Source: Wenzhouxiangellaceae bacterium
GTDB taxonomy: Bacteria > Pseudomonadota > Gammaproteobacteria > Xanthomonadales > Wenzhouxiangellaceae
Assembly (NCBI GenBank): GCA_023258355.1
Contig: JALQZL010000051.1
Span: forward strand, 1 to 10,360
Reading direction: 5' to 3'
Length of the DNA: 10,360 bases
The notes beneath the pieces were generated by a model. It was not told where the DNA came from. It saw nothing but the letters and a program-made list of their open reading frames with translations, and searched no databases. Positions 1 to 6,100 of this stretch are shown here, in pieces. The position numbers and the translations under genes are program-made. Every line of letters begins with the position of its first letter. Within the stretch, counting starts at the first letter, position 1.

Positions 1-1
1 A

Positions 2-703
2 TTGGATGATTATGCGGCCAGACAGCACGAATTGATTGAGCGAGATCAGGCGTTCAATGCGGATGTCTCTCATGAACTCAGAACGCCTTTGGCAGTGATT
101 GCCGGCGCCACTGAATTGATGTTGGCCCAACCCGATTTAACAGACCGTAACCGTGAGCGTCTGCTTCGGATTGCGCGTGCCGCCAGACAGTCTACGGATA
201 CCACCACTGCACTGTTGTACTTGGTCCGTGCCAATCATGGCGATCTCGGTTCAGAAAGTGCTCAGCTGGTCTCCCACATCGCCGAATTGGTCTTGGATAA
301 CTACAGGCCTTTGATCGGTGAGCGGCCGCTAACACTGAAATGCCATGTCATCAACGAAGTCAGCGTCATTGCGCCGGAGGCCGTCATTGCAGTGGTCATC
401 GGCAATTTGATCGGCAATGCCGTCCGTTATACCAAAGCCGGTGAGGTCAACATCACCATTGGTGATGGGAGTGTCCGCATTGAGGATACGGGCCCAGGCA
501 TTCCTGATGAGGACCTCCCTTATGTTTTTGATCGGCATTTCCGTGGCAAGGAAACCAGCGGCACAAAGGGCTCTGGTTTGGGTTTATCGATCGTTAAGCG
601 ATTGGTTGATGTCTACGGTTGGCATATTCAGTTTGCCAATCGCCCAGAGGGTGGCTTGGCGGTGGATGTCAGGTTTTTCCCTGATCTAGATCGTGTGAAG
701 TGA
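2..703 (+). CDS. Sensor histidine kinase, C-terminal part (5' end cut by window)
   Basis: This is the catalytic half of a two-component sensor kinase, which autophosphorylates on histidine and passes the phosphate to a response regulator. The reading frame is open from the window edge, so the true start and the sensor and membrane part lie outside; the TTG at base 2 is not a credible start. Visible residues 18-29 form the H-box (FNADVSHELRTP, with His24 as phospho-acceptor) of a HisKA dimerisation domain reaching to about residue 75. A HATPase_c domain follows: N-box GNLIGNAVRYT (134-144), G1 box EDTGPGIP (161-168), F-box YVFDRHFRG (174-182) and G2 box GSGLGLSIV (190-198). All catalytic boxes are intact, although the acidic residue often found just before the first N-box Asn is Gly134. 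No response regulator gene lies downstream; it may lie upstream, outside the window. The signal sensed cannot be told from this part. Confidence 0.95.
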   Translation: MDDYAARQHELIERDQAFNADVSHELRTPLAVIAGATELMLAQPDLTDRNRERLLRIARAARQSTDTTTALLYLVRANHGDLGSESAQLVSHIAELVLDNYRPLIGERPLTLKCHVINEVSVIAPEAVIAVVIGNLIGNAVRYTKAGEVNITIGDGSVRIEDTGPGIPDEDLPYVFDRHFRGKETSGTKGSGLGLSIVKRLVDVYGWHIQFANRPEGGLAVDVRFFPDLDRVK

Positions 704-716
704 TAGGCTGAGTCTC

Positions 717-1067
717 ATGGCCATTATTCAATGTCCCGTCTGCCATCAACGCATCTCCTCGTTGGCCAAGGTGTGTCAACACTGCGGTGCTGGGTTGGGC
801 GAGATGACGCCAGAAAAACGTCGCCAGATGGCAGCGTATCGTCACAAGCGCCAAAGTGAGCTCGCCAAGAAAGTGTCGTTGGTCGCTTTGGCCGTGACCT
901 TTGCAGGTGCGCTGACTTGGTGGTTTGAGGCCGGGACGGGTTGGCAGTGGCCGCCTTCGACAACGGCCGTGACGCTATTGGCCGTCGGATTGGGCCTGTA
1001 TCTAGTCGGCAGGGGCTGGTTGTTGTGGCTTCACTTAACCCGTTCGACAGTCAAACGCTTGTTATAG
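717..1067 (+). CDS. Small zinc-ribbon membrane protein
   Basis: A 116-residue protein of unknown role. The N-terminus carries a zinc-ribbon knuckle pair, CPVC at Cys6/Cys9 and CQHCG at Cys20/Cys23, which should bind one zinc ion. A basic stretch (about residues 33-52, rich in Lys and Arg) follows, then two hydrophobic segments at about 53-70 and 83-105, and a basic C-terminus (TVKRLL). The expected layout is a cytoplasmic zinc ribbon anchored to the inner membrane. Similar zinc-ribbon/two-helix proteins are, from memory, annotated in Xanthomonas relatives, but none has a function I can name. It starts 13 nt after the histidine kinase stop and is probably co-transcribed with it. The ribosome site is weak (AGG at 705-707). 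Its last 37 nt overlap the 3' end of the opposite-strand gene. Confidence 0.8.
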   Translation: MAIIQCPVCHQRISSLAKVCQHCGAGLGEMTPEKRRQMAAYRHKRQSELAKKVSLVALAVTFAGALTWWFEAGTGWQWPPSTTAVTLLAVGLGLYLVGRGWLLWLHLTRSTVKRLL

Positions 1068-1558
1068 CCTTTAATCTGTAGACGCCAGCGGTCGAACAAG
1101 CCGCGGCGGATCACCACCTCTGGATTGTTCACGGATCGAACGGTGTATAAGTTAGTCTCGGCTTGTCGCCAGACCATCCCATTTTCTAACTCAAACACAG
1201 TCTCGCCATCCCAACCATTGAAGGTGCCAACCAGCCTTGATGTGATCACATCATTGGTGTTGTCATCTCCACGGAAGACATCTGCGACGCGCTCAGTGAA
1301 GCCACGGTTGTCTTTGGGTGTTGTCTTAGTCGCTTCCACAGTCTCTATCGACCGATCATTCAACCACGCATTAAGTGCAGCGAGCTCTTCCGGACTTAAC
1401 TTGCTGATGCCTGTCGCCCGTCGTTCTGATGAGCTCATTTGTTCTTCGATCGGACGGTCATCACGATCCTGACTAAGTCCAGTCTCACTCAGTGACACAC
1501 CGAAGATTGCAATGCCGAAGCATAGGGATAACCCAAGCAGAGAATGTTGAATGCGCAT
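1031..1558 (-). CDS. Small secreted protein of unknown function
   Basis: A 175-residue protein with an N-terminal signal sequence: MRIQH, a hydrophobic core over residues 7-22, then a polar stretch (SETGLSQ) near a likely cleavage site around residues 26-30. No lipobox is seen (LSLC lacks the small residue before Cys). The middle is charged, with a short predicted helix KLSPEELAALNAWL (53-66) and a Lys/Asp/Thr-rich linker (77-108). Residues 109-175 look like a compact beta domain with aromatic and Gly turns (GTFNGWDGETVFELENG; WRLQIKGY). I do not recognise a named family. The Met at 1558 is preferred over longer in-frame starts up to 1624 because it places the signal peptide at the N-terminus and lies 4 nt after the upstream gene's stop. 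There is no good Shine-Dalgarno, which suggests translational coupling to the barrel gene. The 3' end overlaps the zinc-ribbon gene tail to tail. Confidence 0.78.
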   Translation of the reverse strand: MRIQHSLLGLSLCFGIAIFGVSLSETGLSQDRDDRPIEEQMSSSERRATGISKLSPEELAALNAWLNDRSIETVEATKTTPKDNRGFTERVADVFRGDDNTNDVITSRLVGTFNGWDGETVFELENGMVWRQAETNLYTVRSVNNPEVVIRRGLFDRWRLQIKGYNKRLTVERVK

Positions 1559-1562
1559 GATA

Positions 1563-2699
1563 TTAGAGGTCTTGTTTGTAGCGAACATAGGGGATTCGTC
1601 CATAGATATCTTGAACCCCCTCATCGTTGGTATTGTCTCTCGAACTGCCTTTAGCAGACTGGTCGAGCACGTTGGTCACGCCAATGCTGAATGATGACGT
1701 GTTGCCAGGTTGCCACGAAAACTCAAGATCAAATCCCGTGGCAGGTGCTGTTACTGTTTGAGTACCCACTTGGCCAAGTCGGATAGGCTCGTCCACGTAG
1801 CGACCCAGTAAATCACCCCGGAAGTTGCCGCGCTGGAAAGCCAAACTCAATTGGGCAGCGTTGGTCATTGAGTCATCAAAGCGACCTGCTGCCGCCCACT
1901 CGCGCGGGTCACCCAAGTCCATTAAGCTACTGCGTTGTCGATACCGTGCCAACTGCAGACCCAGCAAAAACTCACCCACCCGCTCAACCTCAATACCAAA
2001 ACTGACATTGGCAGCGACGCCTTCTACGACACCCTCTGGGGTAGCCATGGTTGCCGAAGGCAAACCAAACAAGCTGGCAATTTGGTCTAGGGGTTGCCCA
2101 AGCTGGTTGCTTAATGCATCGTTGTTTTCTTCTGATCTAAACAGACTTACGCCCATGGAAAGATTCGGTGCCGCTGTCCATTCACCTTGGATTTGGACTA
2201 GGTTGACTGCATTATCAGGAACGGGCTGGTCAACGAAGTGACAATTCTTGGCAAGAAAAGAATCCACGCTGTAGCTGTGCTGCTGGCACTGAATGTGTGC
2301 CAAGCTGGCTGTATTGAGCTGCCATGCTTTCAATGACCAAGAGATTCTATCCGCCCCGTTAACGTCGCCATCAGGCTTGGCACCTGCTTCTAACCACGTT
2401 GTTGGATCAGCCTCTAAACCAAGTAACCGCCCGGTCAGTGGCATGGATAGCGTCAGTCGTGGCCGAGCGTTTGGCAAACCCAAAGCCGGTTGTAGGGGTG
2501 CTTGCGGGGCTAACAGGCCAGGATAGGCAGATGCACTGGCTTGAAGTTGCTCGTCTTGCGCATTCTGAGCGAGTGCCGTTGAGGCAATCAGCATCCCTGC
2601 CAAAATCAATACAGAAATTGGCCCTGCGGGCCACCAGGCATGCGCACGAGAAGTCTTGTTGACCGACTGCGTTGAACGAATTCCTCTACCCATGCCCAT
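1563..2699 (-). CDS. Predicted outer-membrane beta-barrel protein, TonB-receptor-like C-terminus
   Basis: A 378-residue exported protein. A long basic n-region (1-28) precedes a hydrophobic core (about 28-40) and a signal peptidase I site STALA|Q after Ala44. The mature part of about 334 residues shows repeated amphipathic strand patterns (for example NLSMGVSLFRS, AANVSFGIEVERV, GFDLEFSW, SFSIGVTNVLD) typical of barrel strands. The end resembles the last strands of TonB-dependent receptors (a TNVLD element, then IYGRIPYVRYKQDL), but no plug domain or TonB box is visible, and the last residue is Leu and not the usual Phe. Cys138 and Cys153 could form a disulfide. Passage of a small solute or a structural role is possible; no substrate can be inferred. 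ATG at 2699 and ATG at 2693 are both possible starts behind a GAGGT ribosome site; the longer form is reported. It lies 4 nt upstream of the secreted-protein gene, so the two are probably one operon. Confidence 0.72.
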   Translation of the reverse strand: MGMGRGIRSTQSVNKTSRAHAWWPAGPISVLILAGMLIASTALAQNAQDEQLQASASAYPGLLAPQAPLQPALGLPNARPRLTLSMPLTGRLLGLEADPTTWLEAGAKPDGDVNGADRISWSLKAWQLNTASLAHIQCQQHSYSVDSFLAKNCHFVDQPVPDNAVNLVQIQGEWTAAPNLSMGVSLFRSEENNDALSNQLGQPLDQIASLFGLPSATMATPEGVVEGVAANVSFGIEVERVGEFLLGLQLARYRQRSSLMDLGDPREWAAAGRFDDSMTNAAQLSLAFQRGNFRGDLLGRYVDEPIRLGQVGTQTVTAPATGFDLEFSWQPGNTSSFSIGVTNVLDQSAKGSSRDNTNDEGVQDIYGRIPYVRYKQDL

Positions 2700-2703
2700 T
2701 AGA

Positions 2704-2708
2704 ACCTC
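2704..2708 (-). promoter_or_regulatory. Ribosome binding site of the barrel-protein gene
   Basis: Read on the minus strand this is GAGGT, 4 nt before ATG 2699 and 10 nt before the in-frame ATG 2693. Neither distance is ideal, so the site supports a start here without deciding between the two Met codons. Confidence 0.5.
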
Positions 2709-2828
2709 AAACCCCCGAAAAGTTTAGTTCCACCGACACACGATCGATAGCGCCCGTGGATACCCTTAAAGTGTAGCAAATAGGGGCTATGAATGCACCT
2801 AAAATCGTCTTTGGCTCCATAGAGTGCC

Positions 2829-2857
2829 TTGATCTTCACGGCGCAGGCGGGCACAAT
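2829..2857 (+). promoter_or_regulatory. Candidate sigma-70-type promoter for tkt
   Basis: The -35-like TTGATC at 2829-2834 and the -10-like CACAAT at 2852-2857 are separated by 17 bp, each matching four of six consensus bases. Transcription would begin near 2864, leaving a leader of about 30 nt before the TTG start of tkt. It lies in the 195-nt region between the divergent barrel gene and tkt. No equally good promoter was found on the minus strand; a TACACT -10-like box at 2770-2775 lacks a matching -35. Confidence 0.4.
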
Positions 2858-2880
2858 GCCAGTGCCTACTGACCGTTGAT

Positions 2881-2885
2881 AGGGA
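2881..2885 (+). promoter_or_regulatory. Ribosome binding site fixing the TTG start of tkt
   Basis: AGGGA sits 9 nt before TTG 2895. An in-frame TAG at 2880-2882 blocks any upstream start, and the next in-frame ATG lies inside the conserved N-terminal helix, so this site and the TTG together define the start. Confidence 0.6.
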
Positions 2886-2894
2886 CCCATCGTT

Positions 2895-4895
2895 TTGAGT
2901 CAACCCACACGCCGTGATCTTGCCAATGCCATTCGCGCACTCGCGATGGATGCCGTCCAAAAAGCCAACAGTGGCCACCCGGGCATGCCCATGGGCATGG
3001 CTGATATTGCTGAGGTGCTTTACAACAACCATCTTAAGCACAATCCCAAAAACCCTCACTGGTGGGACCGTGACCGATTCGTTGTCTCCAATGGCCATGG
3101 GTCTATGCTGCTTTATGCCGCTTTGCACCTAAGTGGTTATGACCTATCCATCGATGACTTAAAGCGTTTTCGGCAACTTCATTCACCGACGCCGGGACAT
3201 CCAGAGTACGGGGAAGCACCGGGAGTTGAAACAACCACCGGGCCGCTGGGTCAGGGTTTGGCTAATGCAGTTGGCTTGGCCTTGGCCGAGAAATTACTAG
3301 CCGCACGATTCAATACTGAGTCTCGCCAAATCGTGGATCACCACACTTGGGTATTCGCAGGCGATGGTTGCTTGATGGAGGGCATCTCCCATGAAGCATG
3401 CTCTTTGGCGGGCACCTGGGGTTTGGGCAAACTGATTGTGTTTTATGATGACAATGCCATCTCAATTGATGGTGATGTTAGCGGTTGGTTCAGCGACCAT
3501 ACACCACAACGTTTTCGTGCCTACGGCTGGCAAGTCATTGAGGCGGTGGATGGCCATGATTCCGAGGCCATTGACCGCGCCATCCATGAGGCCAAAGCCA
3601 ATACCGACCAGCCCACGTTGATCTGTTGCAAGACCGTCATTGGGTTTGGCTCACCCAACAAGCAGGGGACCGCCGCCACCCATGGCGCACCACTGGGTGC
3701 AGAGGAAATCGAGGCAGCCCGCCAGACCCTCCAGTGGCCCCATGCCCCATTTGAGATTCCTGATGAGATCCGTTTGGCTTGGGATGCGACTGAAAAAGGG
3801 CAGGTGTTCGAGGCGCAATGGCAATCGAGATTTGAAGCCTATCAAGCAGCAGAGCCTGAGCGTGCGGCAGAATTTGTTCGTCGGATGGAGGGCCGTCTAC
3901 CGGAGAACTTTGATGCGGTCATGATGGAAGCCATTGCAGCCATGCAGGCTGATGACAGCAAGGTGGCCACAAGAAAGGCCTCTGAAATGGCCTTGGAGAA
4001 GATTGGCCCGCACCTGCCCGAGTTGATCGGCGGCTCGGCCGACCTGACAGGTTCGAACAACACATTTTGGTCAGGTAGCATCGACATCACAACAGACTGG
4101 GCTCGAGGGAATTACATCTATTACGGTGTGAGAGAGTTTGGTATGACGGCGATCGCCAACGGCCTCAATTTGCACGGCGGTTTTATCGCCTACACCGGTA
4201 CCTTCTTGGTGTTCTCTGATTACGCCCGCAATGCCGTGAGGATGTCTGCGTTGATCCCGACCAAGACAGTCCATGTCTACACCCATGACTCCATCGGGCT
4301 GGGCGAAGATGGCCCTACCCACCAGCCGATTGAACATGTCTCATCATTGCGCCTGATTCCTAACTTGGCAGTGTGGCGACCCGCAGATAAAACAGAGACA
4401 CTGGTGGCGTGGGTAGAGGCGATGAAAGCGCCCAAATATCCCTCTGCGTTGATATTAACGCGGCAAGGATTACCCCATCAGCCCAAGTCTTCCCAGCAGT
4501 TGGCAGACATTGCCAGAGGTGCCTACATCTTGGTCGACGCCCCGTCACCTGAACTCATCATTATGGCCACGGGTTCAGAGGTGGCTGTGGCGACAGCCGC
4601 TGGCTTGAAGTTGAGTGAGTTGGGGGTGGCGGTTCGGGTGGTGTCCATGCCAAACCCCGAGCGTTTCAAACAACAAGACCAAGGCTATCAAGACCAAGTC
4701 CTCCCTCCAGACATCACCGCCAGGGTAGCGATTGAGGCTGGCTCCACACCCTATTGGCATCAGTGGGTCACCCACCAAGGCCGGGTGATTGGTATTGATA
4801 GCTTCGGTGCCTCAGCGCCCGCTGATGAGCTGTTCAAAACCTATGGTTTGGATGTGGATAGCGTGACCCAAACAATTCGAGACTTCCTCGCATAA
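2895..4895 (+). CDS. tkt: Transketolase
   Basis: A 666-residue thiamine-diphosphate enzyme that moves two-carbon ketol units between sugar phosphates (xylulose-5-phosphate to ribose-5-phosphate or erythrose-4-phosphate) in the non-oxidative pentose phosphate pathway, in the cytosol. It is nearly the same length as the 663-residue E. coli TktA and aligns with it throughout. Catalytic and cofactor residues are present: His28 (SGHPG), His68 (NGHGS), His102 (GHPEYG), the TPP/metal motif GDG (156-158) with Asn187, His263 (TATHG), Glu414 (GVREFG), which activates the cofactor, and His476 (GPTHQP). The pyrophosphate domain covers about 1-320, the pyrimidine domain about 350-530, and the C-terminal domain the rest. 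Translation starts at TTG, since a stop lies 15 nt upstream in frame. It is 159 nt ahead of gap on the same strand, and supplies glyceraldehyde-3-phosphate and fructose-6-phosphate to the following genes. Confidence 0.98.
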   Translation: MSQPTRRDLANAIRALAMDAVQKANSGHPGMPMGMADIAEVLYNNHLKHNPKNPHWWDRDRFVVSNGHGSMLLYAALHLSGYDLSIDDLKRFRQLHSPTPGHPEYGEAPGVETTTGPLGQGLANAVGLALAEKLLAARFNTESRQIVDHHTWVFAGDGCLMEGISHEACSLAGTWGLGKLIVFYDDNAISIDGDVSGWFSDHTPQRFRAYGWQVIEAVDGHDSEAIDRAIHEAKANTDQPTLICCKTVIGFGSPNKQGTAATHGAPLGAEEIEAARQTLQWPHAPFEIPDEIRLAWDATEKGQVFEAQWQSRFEAYQAAEPERAAEFVRRMEGRLPENFDAVMMEAIAAMQADDSKVATRKASEMALEKIGPHLPELIGGSADLTGSNNTFWSGSIDITTDWARGNYIYYGVREFGMTAIANGLNLHGGFIAYTGTFLVFSDYARNAVRMSALIPTKTVHVYTHDSIGLGEDGPTHQPIEHVSSLRLIPNLAVWRPADKTETLVAWVEAMKAPKYPSALILTRQGLPHQPKSSQQLADIARGAYILVDAPSPELIIMATGSEVAVATAAGLKLSELGVAVRVVSMPNPERFKQQDQGYQDQVLPPDITARVAIEAGSTPYWHQWVTHQGRVIGIDSFGASAPADELFKTYGLDVDSVTQTIRDFLA

Positions 4896-4927
4896 CCATC
4901 ACAAATGCATGTGTTTTTGATTGCCTC

Positions 4928-4960
4928 GAATCATTCGCCATCATTGAGGATGAATGATTC
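4928..4960. repeat. Perfect 9-bp inverted repeat upstream of gap
   Basis: Arms GAATCATTC (4928-4936) and GAATGATTC (4952-4960) are exact reverse complements around a 15-nt centre. The stem can extend by ATC (4940-4942) with GAT (4949-4951) if GCC (4937-4939) is bulged out. No T-run follows on either strand, so it does not look like an intrinsic terminator. Its place about 50 bp before the -10-like box of gap fits a regulator binding site or an RNA structure in a tkt-gap read-through transcript. Confidence 0.65.
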
Positions 4961-5005
4961 AGCGGCTATTGCGCTTTGAGGGTAGTCGTTGGCGCTGACC
5001 CGCAG

Positions 5006-5011
5006 TACAAT
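5006..5011 (+). promoter_or_regulatory. Candidate -10 element of a gap promoter
   Basis: TACAAT matches five of six bases of the sigma-70 -10 consensus. The hexamer 17 bp upstream (TAGTCG, 4983-4988) is a poor -35, so the promoter may depend on an activator or may be false. Transcription would start near 5018. Confidence 0.3.
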
Positions 5012-5014
5012 GAA

Positions 5015-5029
5015 GATTGTTTTTCAATC
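5015..5029 (+). repeat. Small hairpin in the gap leader
   Basis: GATTG and CAATC flank a loop of five T, a perfect 5-bp stem just at or after the predicted gap transcription start. It is short and could be a chance match, a leader stem or a small operator. Confidence 0.35.
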
Positions 5030-5040
5030 AAATGTATAGC

Positions 5041-5047
5041 GGGGAGG
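5041..5047 (+). promoter_or_regulatory. Strong ribosome binding site of gap
   Basis: GGGGAGG lies 7 nt before the gap ATG. It is the strongest Shine-Dalgarno in the window and fits high translation of GAPDH compared with the weak sites of pgk and pyk. Confidence 0.8.
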
Positions 5048-5054
5048 CACGCAC

Positions 5055-6065
5055 ATGCCAATTAGAGTTGCTATTAATGGTTATGGTCGGATCGGACGCA
5101 ATGTTTTACGGGCATTGTATGAGTCTGGTCGTCAAAACAATATTCAAATTGTGGCGATTAATGACCTGGGGGATACCCAAACCAATGCGCATTTGACCCA
5201 ATATGACACGGCGCATGGTCGCTTTGGTGGCAGCGTGGAAGTCTCAGGCGACGACCTGGTCGTTAATGGTGATCACATCAAATGCTTGGCAGAGCGAGAT
5301 CCAGCCCAGTTGCCATGGGGTGAGATCGGGGTGGATGTGGTCATGGAGTGCACGGGATTTTTTGCCTCCAAAGAGAAAGCCTCTGCGCATTTGGCTGCGG
5401 GCGCAAAAAAGGTTTTGATCTCAGCGCCAGCAGGTAAAGACCTTCCAACGGTGGTCTATGGTGTCAATGAGTCAGTTATCGGCCCAGATGACCATGTGGT
5501 CTCGAATGCCTCCTGCACCACCAACTGTTTGGCCCCTTTGGTCAAGCCTATTCACGATGCTGTGGGTGTGGAGTCGGGGTTAATGACCACCATTCATGCT
5601 TATACCAATGACCAAGTATTGACTGATGTGTATCACAGCGATTTGCGCCGCGCGCGGTCAGCGACGATGAGCCAAATCCCAACCAAGACCGGCGCAGCAG
5701 CGGCTGTGGGTTTGGTCTTGCCTGAGTTAGATGGAAAGCTCGATGGCTTTGCGATGCGTGTACCGACCATCAACGTGTCCGTGGTGGATTTGACGTTTAT
5801 CGCAAGTAAAGACACGACGGTTGAAGAAATCAACAGCGTGGTGAAAGCCGCCAGCGAGGGTGAGATGAAAGGCATCTTGGCCTATAACGAAGCCCCATTG
5901 GTCTCTATTGATTTTAACCACAACCCACACTCGTCCATTTTTGATGCGAGCTTAACCAAGGTCTCTGGCGGGCGCTTGGTGAAAGTGCTCTCGTGGTACG
6001 ACAATGAGTGGGGTTTTTCGAACCGCATGTTGGATACCGCAACCGTGTTGGGACGCTTGGCATAG
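5055..6065 (+). CDS. gap: Glyceraldehyde-3-phosphate dehydrogenase, type I
   Basis: A 336-residue enzyme that oxidises and phosphorylates glyceraldehyde-3-phosphate to 1,3-bisphosphoglycerate with reduction of a nicotinamide cofactor; cytosolic, and tetrameric in the family. The Rossmann motif INGYGRIGRN is at 7-16, the cofactor-binding Asp37 at AIND (34-37), the active site SNASCTTNC with Cys154, and His181 in HAYT as its base partner. The phosphate-binding region TKTGAAAAVG and the terminal NEWGFSNRM are intact. The segment DVYHSDLRR (191-199) and the late motifs VPTINVS and PLVSIDFNHNPHSS resemble erythrose-4-phosphate dehydrogenase (Epd) and the second GAPDH type of many proteobacteria more than E. 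coli GapA. Full length, the GAPDH-type TKTGAA segment and neighbouring pgk favour GAPDH over Epd. Asp37 favours NAD, but the Val-Tyr pair at 192-193 makes cofactor choice uncertain. pgk follows after 35 nt. Confidence 0.95.
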   Translation: MPIRVAINGYGRIGRNVLRALYESGRQNNIQIVAINDLGDTQTNAHLTQYDTAHGRFGGSVEVSGDDLVVNGDHIKCLAERDPAQLPWGEIGVDVVMECTGFFASKEKASAHLAAGAKKVLISAPAGKDLPTVVYGVNESVIGPDDHVVSNASCTTNCLAPLVKPIHDAVGVESGLMTTIHAYTNDQVLTDVYHSDLRRARSATMSQIPTKTGAAAAVGLVLPELDGKLDGFAMRVPTINVSVVDLTFIASKDTTVEEINSVVKAASEGEMKGILAYNEAPLVSIDFNHNPHSSIFDASLTKVSGGRLVKVLSWYDNEWGFSNRMLDTATVLGRLA

Positions 6066-6100
6066 GCTGGGGTTGAACGATTTTTGAAACGGGTTTTGGT

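Larger units (their letters stand above)
4896..5054 (+). other. tkt-gap intergenic regulatory region
   Basis: This 159-nt gap has no coding potential but has structure. Just after tkt a very weak hairpin (CACA 4900-4903 with TGTG 4910-4913) precedes a run of five T (4914-4918), which is at best a leaky terminator. Then come a perfect 9-bp inverted repeat (4928-4960), a TACAAT -10-like box (5006-5011), a small T-loop hairpin (5015-5029) and a strong ribosome site (5041-5047). The octamer TTTGATTG at 4916-4923 recurs in inverted form at 5025-5032. This suggests that gap can be controlled independently of tkt. Confidence 0.6.

Noticed and set aside
2780..2790. Small dyad ATAG-GGG-CTAT upstream of tkt, and the nearby palindrome CGATCG.
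   Set aside because: Four- to six-base symmetry is expected by chance in a region of this length.
2699..2890. A 63-codon minus-strand reading frame whose stop overlaps the barrel gene start (TAATG).
   Set aside because: It fills the divergent promoter region, has no ribosome site, and its composition and Cys/Arg pattern look like chance translation. The TAATG overlap alone is not enough to call a leader gene.
2799..3128. Minus-strand 109-codon frame across the tkt start.
   Set aside because: It is a shadow of the strongly conserved transketolase N-terminus.
4900..4918. Possible intrinsic terminator after tkt (CACA/TGTG stem then five T).
   Set aside because: A 4-bp AT-containing stem is too weak to call; it is mentioned only within the intergenic entry.
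4928..4960. The inverted repeat as a rho-independent terminator.
   Set aside because: The stem is AT-rich and no T-run follows on either strand.
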